From Micropterix aruncella (Eukaryota > Arthropoda > Insecta > Lepidoptera > Micropterigidae), in assembly GCA_944548615.1 (NCBI GenBank), contig OX155961.1, positions 13,536,804 through 13,600,803 on the forward strand: a DNA stretch of 64,000 nt, read 5' to 3'. Shown here piece after piece: positions 54,743 through 64,000 of the stretch (positions are counted from its first letter, which is position 1; every line of letters begins with the position of its first letter). The notes beneath the pieces were generated by a model. That model ran no database searches. It saw only the letters and a list, made by a program, of their open reading frames with translations, and had not been told where the DNA came from. The position numbers and the translations under genes are program-made.

Positions 54743-56264
54743 ATGCCTAGTTTTATTACCTATATTGTTTTGAGTTTTGTGTCTTTTTTGACATATCTCA
54801 TAATCAATCTAATGTTCTACAGATGGAACACGAATACTTATTTAGAAGTCTAAAGCTTCATGTGACAAATCTTATATTGATTGTGCAGCTAATAGCGATT
54901 AATAATAACTATTAGTGGGTTACACTATTTCAAATTTATTATGTTTTTTTCTTTTTTAGTTTTTATATAGGTCGATACACATATGTATACCAATTTAAAT
55001 CTTCGCCTTAGAACAGGCTAGTTAGGTGACATTAAAATATGATGTCTGGCAACAGTCTTGGCATATCATGTTATCAGTTTTTTGCCACTGGATTTTGGTC
55101 TGTGACATTTTAATTGTACCTGCTAAATTATTGTGTGAAAATAAATTTAAAATTGATAGAAATAGATGGAGATATTGAGATTTGAAATTCGATACACAGA
55201 TTTGTCGTTGGATCGAAATAACATTGCGAAATTTTGGTTGAAATATCTCATATACAAGCGACTTAAATAATCCGCAATACTTTTTAAAGTCCGCAATACT
55301 TTTTTTTGTTATAATTGTAATATCTCTGTGTAAAGTTGCGGGCGGCTAGGGACATAACCCGCAAACCTGTCACTATTTAGCCGCGGCTGTGGTTCGTGTC
55401 TTCGCTTAGCCGCCAACGCGCGATTTCGAAGCTTTTTCACTTAATTTCCGCTGGGTGGCGTTACGCTCAATGCCTTGTTTAGGCCTTGTCTGCTTGCCGT
55501 GAAAGACTTGGGGTGACACAGGTCTTTCCCGGCAAGCAGATATTTTTTAAATATTTTTTGTATGTCTCACCATAATACATATAATATTAATAGACATATA
55601 AATATAATATAATATAAAATCACCATAATAAATAAAAGATTAAAGATTAAATATAACTTTAATGTCATCAAACATTAGACCTTTTTTTATAAATTACGAT
55701 AACATTATTATATTTCAAACCATTGATATTATATCATTTATTGAAGTTTTATTTTGGCGCTTTTGCGTGTGCTCCATACCCCCCCCCCCCCCCCCCCCCC
55801 TCCCCCACCCCCTCCATACCAAACTTGATGTAAATATATTATTATGTAAAAACCCAATAGTATCAATAATAAAATACCTTTGCAAATAGGCAATTACTGA
55901 GTTAGTGCATAAATTGAAAAGAAGAAAAGAGTTGTATGAAAAGAAAACCATTTTTTCCTCTCTGGGATTATAAACGACGGCCGTTGGACGGTTCGGTATT
56001 TGCTTTGAGAGGAAATGAGAGTGGAGCCCTTTCTAATATTCCTTTGACTGGGTTCTCGTGAAATAACTTGAGTTTTCTCAAGAATAATATCTTATCATTG
56101 TTTATTTTATACGGTTTGATTTAGAAATCTAAGATCGTACTAAGAGGTCGGCTTTCAAGTCGTCCGAGGAAGTAGAAATCAGGAGTTTTTATTCGCGTTT
56201 TAACGTCCAGCCTGAATTGATACATGTATTTCGCGTTTCTGAATTATGATCATAGGTATCTCAC
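54743..56264. other. Mostly unclassified; fragments of repeat B
   Basis: 55190-55260 (GTTGAAATATCTCATATACAAG) and 55487-55541 (a short hairpin of TCTGCTTGCCGTGAAAGAC with GTCTTTCCCGGCAAGCAGA) relate to the ends of repeat B. A C22 run is at 55780-55801. No gene seen. Confidence 0.45.
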
Positions 56265-57110
56265 TGAGAAAAAAAATGTTATGTCACCCCAAGACTTTCC
56301 CGGCAAATAGCTAAGGACTAACTTCATCTGAATATTAATATCATTAATAAAATCCATGAGCGCCGACTCTCGGACCCGGTTGGGCTCCGTTGCAACCACC
56401 TCGGATAAGGGCGGAGTCGGGCCAAGCGCCAACAAGTGATGTCGTTAATATTTGATTAAAATGTATGGCGGAATTTGATTAAAATATATGGCGTATGTTA
56501 GCTTGTATATGAGATGTTCCAACCAAAATTTCACACATTTATTCCATACGGTTATTCCAATATGGTTCGTTTCTCAGCTAGCCTCTGGCGGCTCGTTATT
56601 ATTTTATAAAAATAAATGTATAAATAAATAAATAAAATAAATAAAATAAATAAAATAAATAAAATAAATAAAATAAATAAAATAAATAAATAAATAAAAT
56701 AAATAAATAAATTTTATAAAAATAAATGTCGGTTTTTTGTGTAGCTCGTTTATTGTATATTGCCGTTTATATTGCCGTTTATTGTCAAGTCTCTAAGTAC
56801 AGTATTTCGAGATTAAAATATGATTATTGCACCCCCGGTAGACCGATTTCAACTATAATTTTAACTCTTGCCAACTGTTCAACTCTTGCCGTGATTAAAT
56901 GATGCCTTCATACCAAATTTCTGGTGTTTGAGCTCTATCTTGGAGAAACACACGTGGACATAGACACACACAGACAGACTTCAATTTGGAAATGGTCTTA
57001 ATCGTCTCTGGGGAACTCAAAATGGATATTTTCGTCTATCTCGAAACAATTTTTTAGAGCTTTCACAGCACTTTCCCTTCTCGTCGGTTGGTGGGCCGGG
57101 AAAGTAAAAT
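56265..57110 (-). repeat. Dispersed repeat B, copy 2
   Basis: Reverse complement of the repeat at 35454-35980: GTCACCCCAAGACTTTCCCG at one end, GTATATGAGATGTTCCAACC, AGCTCTATCTTGGAGAAACA and GGTTGGTGGGCCGGGAAAG at the other. Expanded internally by an (AAATAAAT)n microsatellite at about 56605-56715. Confidence 0.7.
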
Positions 57111-58229
57111 ATGTATGTGGGCTTCTTAAATAACGTTATCTCCAACTGAAATAATGGCCAAACAAGCACACAGTTTCATAAAGAGGCTAGAAGTGTATTA
57201 ATAATGTCAGACTTGCAGTCGACAATGACGTTTTACATGCCAGAAATGGTAATACACCATTATGCTGCATACATTATTGAGCATGGTGACACGTCTGAAT
57301 GGAACCGTGCCCTTGTTTGGCCATTATTTTAGTCAGGAACCTCACGGTTTTTTCTCAATATAGGTCATAAAAAGGTTGCTGAATGTTTTTCAACAATTTT
57401 ATATATTTATTTTATCAGTTTAATAGTGAAAATTTACGAATTCTTACGAATTCGAAATTATTCTTACATATTGAAGTTAATAAATTATAATGATAACGAA
57501 TATCTGGTGTAATTTGTTATCAACAATTTACCCCCTTTATAGCCAACATGCATATTAACCGTTTTAGTATGAGGGGTTTTTTTGTTAATTCTTATTATTA
57601 ATATAAGAACCTAATTTATTTATTATATTAACCCTTAGAAAGCTAGCCATGTAAACATGACAGCATCACGACGGCCTGTTCAACCCTCGAAAATTTGTGT
57701 GTAGTGGGTGTTAGTGCACGCATACAAATACTAATGTATACTGGTGGCTTATTCAATGAAAGCGACTTTTTCGTACATAATTGCATAAATGCAGAGATCG
57801 GCCGCCCGCGACTTGCAGCAACAGTAAAACCGCCACCGATCGGTGGTGTTAGTATTCCAGTGGTTAAGGATTTTGACAGAATTGTTTTTTTAAATTATTG
57901 ATTACTTTTTTTTGAACTATTGGCTGTTTACATTACTAAAATCAATCATTTTGTTAATTGGAGATAGATAATTATTTAAAAAACTGTCTTGACGGAGTAT
58001 GTCTTGACTATACTCCATTTTTATTATTGTAATTTTATATTTGCAATATTTCTAATTTGAATATTTTATAACTGACTGTTCGATTTTATATTTTGACTAT
58101 CTCTATTTTTCATTTCTACCTACTTTGGTATTTTAGCAGCTCAAATTATTTTTAAAAGATTTTATATTTTTAGTATATGTTTACAATTAAAAAAAATAAT
58201 CAATCTTTACTTAAGATTTTTGCTAGTAT
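57111..58229. other. AT-rich, nothing recognised
   Basis: No exon or transposon end recognised; the short ORF at 57695 has no features. Confidence 0.4.
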
Positions 58230-58800
58230 ACCACATAAGCTATACCAAACAATCATGTAAAATCAATTCGACTAAGCTAATAGTAGGGATTGCAATCAAC
58301 TGGCTTAAATTAAAAACAAAATTTAAAAAAAAATGTACCAACATTCAACAAGTAAATACATTAAAAGGAATTAAAAAACGACTGCTGTTACAAAAATTGA
58401 ACTCTAATTATATCTATTTTTATTACGGTTTTTTTTTATGAAATATTTGTGGTTTATGTAATTATTCATATAGATATAAATGATAGAAATGATAAAAATG
58501 ATATAAATGAACGGATTTTTTTCAATCAGACCTTTCGTTTGACACTAAACACGATATATTTATGTTTATTTATTTACATTCGGACAACTATTTCCTTGAT
58601 ATTTGATCAGTTAAGGTACTCTATGACACTCGGGTTGACATAGCGATTCTAACAATACCACAGACTTCTAAATCGGTTCGAGCGTTTAGATGTTATGCTG
58701 GAACAAAGAAACAAAAACATACAGGATTGACCCTGAACATATTACACTCCTTTTCTATTGGGCAGTCGTGTAAGAACAACATAGGGAGAACTCTAAAAAT
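58230..58800 (+). repeat. Repeat X, copy
   Basis: CAACAAGTAAATACATTAAA, CACTAAACACGATATATTTA, GTTAAGGTACTCTATGACAC, CACAGACTTCTAAATCGGTT, GACCCTGAACATATTACACT, GGGCAGTCGTGTAAGAAC. Uninterrupted, hence a useful reference for the split copies. Confidence 0.75.
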
Positions 58801-60445
58801 AACGTAAATGGTAGTTACTGATTACGTCGATTTAATTTCAAATATTAACTCGCTGACGTCATGCTCTTAGCGATGACATTTCCCAAGGTTTAACTAAGGA
58901 GATTACTGATTTGTTATTTTAAGCATTTAGAATCGATGTCTAAAACGACTTTATATGTATATTAAATTAATTAAAATGTAAGTTTACGAATGACGAAAAA
59001 GACGACTCTTGAAATTTCTATTAAATATTTCAAGTAGTTCTAGACAAAGTTAAACAGTATCAGCGCTAGGCGACAGAATAGACACCGTTACAAGATCAAA
59101 CAGTGATCAGAAGATTATTGCATTACACAATTGTCTTGATTTAGTTAACGGTAGATTAAACAACAACTAAACCAATAAAAGATAATAGCTAATCATCGCC
59201 AATTACACGGATTGGCAGCTTTTAACTCGATAAGCGGTGCGGCGGTACGTGGCTTTCATTACACAATTGACGATGACGACTATAAAAAATGAAGTGCAAA
59301 CAATTGCAATAATTAACTGCTAAGTGAGAATTGCTGTTGAAACTAACGTTTGATGGCAGCTAAAATTCAATCAGCTATGAAACGAAACCGGATTTCGCCA
59401 ATTATATAAGATGTTTATCAAAGTAATAGTCTGCTCAAACTAACCTCGAAATCATTAGGCGGAACTATCTAATTCTAGATCTAAATTTTAATGCAAAATC
59501 TGGATAAAAACACTTTTAAAAATGTTGTTTTTTCTTTGATTGATCATATAACTTGCAATCTAGGAAAGGCGGTATTAACACGTATGCACGAGTCATAAAA
59601 AATGCTGTGTGAAGTAGGAAGCAATATCTCATCCTCATCATCATGATTAGCCTTACAATTCATTGTGAGTTTTGGTTTCGTCAAGCAGCTAATGAAATGG
59701 AATATATTTATTGTCTGAATTATGGTGTTATATTTATGGTGATAATGAGAGACATTATGTCTCTCATAATTACCTGTCATCGCAACAGATTGACAGTTTT
59801 ACTTATAATCTAAGTTTTGTAATAACCAATTAATTAATATTATTATTCCACCTACAATATCTAGGAAATGACTATAATTACAATAAAATTAAACCATAAA
59901 GAAACAACATACTAACAATCTTTCGATATTAAAAATACGAAATGTTCATTGAATGGCCGAAATAAAATAAAATAAAATACAACATGAAATAATCAAAATA
60001 GACCGGATCAAATAAGTAGCATTTGCAGGAGATTAAATAAATAAAAATAATTCACCAATTGCATAACAAAATAATGAAATAATTAAAAAAAAAACAAAAT
60101 TCGCATATAAAAGGAAATATATGTATATAATTCAAAATGCACAATCTTCATAATCGAATTATTGTAAAAATGCCCACAATATTGTAGCTTTTTCCATTCT
60201 ACCTTACGAAGCGACGGTAATCAGCGATTGTCTAATATATATTCTTCGACTACCAATCACATTTGCCTGGGATTTAGTGGAAGTAATAAGAATACCGGGG
60301 GATTTTTCCCAAAGTTATACTAGACCCAAATTAGTATTCATTGAGGCTGTGAAGATCGTTCGCTCTGGCGTACATATCGATTTGAAGATCATCCTTTTTT
60401 ATCATCTTTGGATCCTCCGACATTGTTTGTTTTCTCTTGTTTCAG
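58801..60445. other. AT-rich intron before exon C
   Basis: Mostly unique-looking sequence without transposon signatures; poor in GC and rich in short direct phrases. A polypyrimidine tract precedes the exon C acceptor. Confidence 0.5.
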
Positions 60446-60611
60446 GATCCAGCGGCTTCCTACGACGTGAACAACCACGACTCGGATCCTCAACCACGCT
60501 ACGACCTTATAGACTCCAATAGGCATGGCACTAGGTGCGCTGGAGAAGTAGCTGCTACTGCCAATAACACATTATGCGCTGTGGGTGTTGCCTACGGCGC
60601 TAGTGTTGGAG
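60446..60611 (+). CDS. Fur: Furin-like convertase exon C: catalytic His
   Basis: Acceptor TTTCAG ends at 60445; donor GTTAGT starts at 60612. The exon is 166 bp, 55 codons plus one base, so the next exon must start in phase 1. It begins [15 protein letters not shown], a known calcium- and substrate-binding stretch of furins. [15 protein letters not shown] carries the catalytic His (in RHGT) and an invariant Cys. It ends [10 protein letters not shown], just before the conserved VRMLDG expected in the next exon. No frameshift or stop is present. The downstream exons with the oxyanion Asn and the catalytic Ser are not in the window. Confidence 0.95.
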
Positions 60612-60917
60612 GTTAGTGCAATGTTGTTCTTGCATGATGTAATACATTATGCAGATGGTTGATATCAGTGAAGGTTCTATTCAGTTTCCGAATTATCGAT
60701 CTAAGAGTGAGTTGTATTAGGCGTTGGCCTACTCTGCTTGCGTTCGGTTTGTTCTTATCGCATCGTTATGCATTGGGTACCTTATCTATAGCGAAGGTTA
60801 CAATCTGTACTATTCTTTTAGTTTCACATATCCAATCTACGCCCAATTTTTTTCCCTCAATCCATATCTTCCGGCAATTAAGCTGCACAGTTGCTTTTTA
60901 GCTGACACCCAGACACT

Positions 60918-60964
60918 ATAGGTATATAATGCACCCTTAAATTAAGGGTGCATTATATACCTAT
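60918..60964. repeat. Near-perfect 47-bp palindrome
   Basis: Arms 60918-60940 (ATAGGTATATAATGCACCCT then TAA) and 60942-60964 are exact reverse complements with one base between. About 310 bp downstream of exon C. Confidence 0.9.
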
Positions 60965-60984
60965 TAATGATGTTAAACCGGATT

Positions 60985-61200
60985 AACCGGAATAAGAATT
61001 TGGGCGCTATCGTCGAGGAATACACACGGAGAGACAGACACACACACAAACACACAGGCATCCAGGCACACAGTCACACAGACTTCCATCTGGAAATGGT
61101 CTTTACCGTCTCAGGGGGGCTTAAAATGAATATTTTCGTCTTCACCTCGAAATAAAAATTATGTGCGTTCACAACACTTTCCCTCGTCGTGATTTTACAG
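60985..61200 (-). repeat. Repeat B, fragment
   Basis: GACTTCCATCTGGAAATGGT, CTTTACCGTCTCAGGGG and CACAACACTTTCCCTCGTCG correspond to 56985-57085. A CACACA-rich piece precedes it. Confidence 0.6.
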
Positions 61201-61439
61201 GAGCGTATTGACAACCAGTCTCTGGTTTGAGAATGCTCTCTCCTTACCAACAATCCCTCTATAGTGTAATTTTTTGAATCTGCAATATTTTAATATAAAC
61301 ATGTAACACGTGTATTTTACATATATGGAATACCAGAACTGCAGCGCCAGACTTTAGGTGGAATTGTTTTGGTCAAGACCTACCTGAATACCTAAACATG
61401 TATTCACTATTCAGTTAAATCTCATAGTTTTCGGGTTAT
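61201..61439. other. Nothing recognised
   Basis: Short non-coding stretch between repeat B and repeat X fragments. Confidence 0.4.
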
Positions 61440-61545
61440 ACAAAAATGCAATAAAAAATTAAATATATTAAAAATATTAAAAAACGCGACTGCCATTACA
61501 GAAAGTGAACTATTGTATTGACAATTATTTTTATTACGTTTTTTA

Positions 61546-62143
61546 AGCTATTGCATAGCTTTTATCGCGGGCCTAGGCCAGCGCGGCGACCGAATGAAGA
61601 AATTTCTTAACGAAAATTAATGATTTTAAACTGATAATTACGTCTAAACGAGTACTGCTTACGATTCAAAAAAAATATATGTTAAACATGAACATTTTCC
61701 TAATATTCTTAGCTTTAAATATTTTAGATTTTGTTTATATTACATAGTGTAATTAATTTGTGAAATTAGGTCTAACCGAAGACAAAAACGACTACTACGC
61801 AAATACTATCTGGCGTATTATTATGAAACCTGCACCATTTTAAAGATAATTTAATTATCTATCTTTTTATCTACGATTTTTTTCGAATAATTCGGTTTTT
61901 TTGCTTTATTGAATAAAAAATTCGTGCGCGGCGCTCTATCGAAAGACATTTAAATTATCCCGAATCATTTGCTACCGCAGCCGAAATGATTCGGAATAAT
62001 TTTAACGTTTTCCGATAGAGCGCAGTTATCTGATATCAGAAATAAAACAAAATAAATAAAATAAATAAATAATTATAATTGCATAAGTTGTTAAAAATGC
62101 TATGCAATAGCTTTACCGCGGCAGTCCCCGAGTGCCACACGTA
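61546..62143. mobile_element. Unclassified insertion Z in repeat X
   Basis: 598 bp between two TTTTTTA (61539-61545, 62144-62150), a possible 7-bp duplication. GCTATTGCATAGC at the left (61547-61559) is inverted as GCTATGCAATAGC (62099-62111), each followed inward or outward by TTTATCGCGG / TTTACCGCGG in the same direction, so the ends are not a simple TIR. Inside is a foldback of about 100 bp (GCGCTCTATCG ... CGATAGAGCGC, 61932-62025). Confidence 0.5.
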
Positions 62144-62374
62144 TTTTTTATTAAATATTTGTGTTATATGTGTATTTGTGTATATCCATATAGATAAATG
62201 TATATTTCTAGAATGTACTCAATCAGCCTTTCATTTTACACTAAAATCGCTATAATTATGTCAATTTATTGACATTTGGACATTTAGACAACAAATTACT
62301 TAATATTTGGACAGTTAAGGTACCCTAGGGCACTCCTCACACACTTCTAAGTCGATTCAAGCGTTTAGAAGTTA

Positions 62375-63325
62375 TCTATATAATAAAAATGAGTCGGGTT
62401 TTATGTATGTTACCTAATAACTCACGATCGGCTAACCCGATTTGGATGATTCTTTTTTTGTTTTGTTCATAATCACTTCGGTCTTACTATAGGCAATAAA
62501 AAATCCGGAAAATCTCTCGGAAAAGTGAGAAAAATGTGAAAAACCGAAAATTATTTTAGTACTAAGCTTGATCATAGATGGCGTTGCTTGACAAGAATAA
62601 AAATTCGAAAATCAAGATGGCGGTACAGTTAACATTTGACAGTTAAGTTGAATTTTACGATTTCTTGATAGCGTTTTCGTGATTCTGAAGGTAAATCAAC
62701 TGAATTAAATGAATTTGTGTAACTCGTGAAGAGAGGTTCGAGCAACTGAAAGCGATGAGCGTAGCCAAAAATTGAATAAAGCGGCACGGATCCGTAATGT
62801 TGCAGTGCGAAGACGATTGAATATGAGACAAAACACATACAGAGAGGCAATCTATTATGACCTGACGAAACAATACAGCGATTATAAATGCATGCAAATT
62901 GGAGAAATGGACCATTTGTGCCAATATTGCAATGCATTGAAGTACCGCCACGAACCACTCGCTTTGTGTTGCGCAGGGGGTAAAATCAGATTGACACCAT
63001 TGGTTCCATTAGGATCTTTCGTGTCTGGAAATGCACCAGATTCTAAGCATTTTATGTCTAACATTCTCTGTCAAACAAAATCGTACTTTCTACACACTTT
63101 TCTCCTCCAGTTAGGACACAACGAGCACTAGCAATCCACAAATGGCAATTGATGAAACTGCTCTTTTGGTGAGATAAAAAAATAACAATCAGACTGCTTT
63201 CAATTAAGAATTTAAACAAACAATGCAAATTTCAAACAACTGGCGATGAAAATTACCTATGTTAACGCCATCTGCTGCTAAGCGAACAAATTCGTGGCGA
63301 GACGAAGTTCGCCGGGTTCCGCTAG
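62375..63325 (+). mobile_element. Helitron, 951 bp, non-autonomous
   Basis: Starts TCTATATAATAAAAATGAGT and ends GGGTTCCGCTAG, i.e. 5' TC and 3' CTAG, between a host A (62374) and T (63326). The intact repeat X at 58230-58800 and 47690-48115 reads straight through this point (TTAGAAGTCATGGTGGAA), giving an empty site without target duplication. GCGAGACGAAGTTCGC just before the end can form the usual small hairpin. Confidence 0.9.
62772..63131 (+). pseudogene. Helitron Rep-helicase N-terminal fragment
   Basis: About 119 codons. LCQYCNALKYRHEPLALCCA (Cys50, Cys53, Cys66, Cys67) then GGKIRLTPL matches the zinc-binding N-terminal part of Helitron Rep-helicase proteins, which nick and rejoin single-stranded DNA during rolling-circle transposition. 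The Rep catalytic domain and the helicase are absent, so this copy cannot move by itself. It ends in SYFLHTFLLQLG without resemblance to the continuing protein, so an internal deletion is likely. Confidence 0.75.
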
Positions 63326-63420
63326 TGGTGGAATAAATAAACGAAAAACATACATAGATAAACCCTGAACACATTACACTCCTTTTGTGTTGGGTAGTCG
63401 TGTAAAAATAAAAACCTCTG

Positions 63421-63705
63421 CCTTGCGTCATTATTTTGACTCTTGAGTAAAAACATTTTTTTGTTGTTAGCTTTTTTATGAAAATATTCTTAAATAGTTA
63501 CACTATTCGTAATTACCATTAATTGACAAAAATAAAAGTAACAAAAATTCTTTTAGGTATATTAAAAAAAATCCTATTTTTTTATGAACTTTATATTTTT
63601 AATTTGTTGATATTTTTTTGATGAATACTTGTTTTGTTATTTAGCTAACTCTTGACCAAAGCTATCACCACCCAAAGTCTTTCAATCCAGTTTCAGGACA
63701 AACTG
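63421..63705. other. AT-rich, nothing recognised
   Basis: Low-complexity T-rich sequence. Confidence 0.4.
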
Positions 63706-64000
63706 TATACGGGGTGCGTTTTTATTAACCGGCATACTTCAAGGGGGTGGATCAGTACGAGTAACTGAACAAGTTTGGATACATTTTTTTTGGAAGAACC
63801 AAAAAAAATTTTTTTTTTTGAAAGAAAAATAATTTTTGTTTTTTTTTTTATTCAAAATTTTGGAGACCTTGACTGGTAAATAAAAGTTTTACGAGCGTTT
63901 GAGCGCATTATGTTATCTACCGCTAGATGGCGCATCGTGCTCAGCTCTTTTTATACTATTTTTCAAAAAAAAAAAAACCCACAATTTTTTGTTAAAAGTT
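63706..64000. mobile_element. MITE family M1, copy d (runs off the window)
   Basis: ACTGTATACGGGGTGCGTTT starts like the M1 left end. TATCTACCGCTAGATGGCGC (~63913) is the M1 internal motif, reversed relative to copy c. The right end lies beyond the window. Confidence 0.6.

Larger units (their letters stand above)
21299..60611 (+). other. Fur: Furin-like convertase gene, internal part (3 exons)
   Basis: Three exons in the same order and orientation form consecutive parts of one subtilisin/kexin-type proprotein convertase. Junction phases agree: A to B and B to C are both phase 0, and C ends in phase 1. Such enzymes cut secretory precursors after dibasic sites in the trans-Golgi and endosomes. 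Introns are about 26.8 kb and 12.0 kb and filled with mobile DNA. I searched by eye upstream (1-21298) and downstream (60612-64000) for neighbouring exons and saw none, so the gene runs beyond both window ends. From recalled family sequences the A-C residues lean towards insect furin-like protease 2 rather than 1, but I would not assign the paralogue without an alignment. Confidence 0.93.
61440..63420 (+). repeat. Repeat X copy carrying two nested insertions
   Basis: Parts of X lie at 61440-61545 (AAAAATATTAAAAAACGCGA, CAGAAAGTGAACTATTG), 62144-62374 (AAATATTTGTGTTATATGTG, TTAAGGTACCCTAGGGCACT, AAGCGTTTAGAAGTTA) and 63326-63420 (TGGTGGAATAAATAAACG, GGGTAGTCGTGTAAAAATA). In order and without gaps they match the intact copy at 58230-58800. 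Confidence 0.8.

Noticed and set aside
58449..58643. Short ORF in repeat X
   Set aside because: Not open in the other X copies.

Overview
The window looks like nuclear DNA of an insect, most likely a moth or butterfly. This rests on three in-frame exons with canonical splice sites that encode a furin-type proprotein convertase of the insect type. They lie in very large, AT-rich introns packed with old transposons, including a Helitron with TC...CTAG ends, a pattern usual in Lepidoptera. There are no operons, prokaryotic genes, rRNA genes or CRISPR arrays, and no convincing functional tRNA gene.

The only host gene I can support is the convertase on the + strand. Exon A (21299-21574) holds the end of the prodomain with its RKKR maturation site. 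Exon B (48326-48454) holds the catalytic Asp. Exon C (60446-60611) holds the catalytic His. The first exons (signal peptide, early prodomain) and the later ones (oxyanion Asn, catalytic Ser, P domain) must lie outside the window. Everything else is therefore probably intron: over 21 kb upstream, 26.8 kb between A and B, 12.0 kb between B and C, and over 3 kb downstream.

Layout of the repeats. 1-10.9 kb: a GC-rich ~670 bp repeat (called Rep-A here), small inverted-repeat elements, a tRNA-derived SINE and a long hairpin element. 10.9-14.2 kb: a broken non-LTR retrotransposon with a restriction-like endonuclease (R2/NeSL/HERO-like grade). 14.9-19 kb: Jockey-superfamily LINE remnants and a piggyBac-like MITE. 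20.4-21.2 kb: two minisatellites just before exon A. 29-30.8 kb: a Harbinger-like element (TAA target duplication) split by a LINE. 31.3-34.6 kb: a long inverted-repeat element, a minisatellite, a perfect 60-bp-arm hairpin and a LINE. 36-37.9 kb: a mariner transposase pseudogene split by two head-to-head LINE 3' ends. 39.2-42 kb: a Rep-A copy inserted in another Rep-A copy, then a third copy. 43.6-47.2 kb: a second mariner-type element split by a LINE that carries one internal stop. 47.4-51 kb: two further fragments of the endonuclease retrotransposon and two Rep-A copies, crowding exon B from both sides. 52.7-53.4 kb: a MITE splitting a SINE. 61.4-63.4 kb: one repeat copy carrying two nested insertions, one of them a 951 bp Helitron.

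I did not find a clearly new multi-gene system. The most unusual items are the hairpin family with near-perfect long arms, the Rep-A family with its self-insertion, the double-ended LINE insertion, and the crowding of convertase exon B by transposon remnants.
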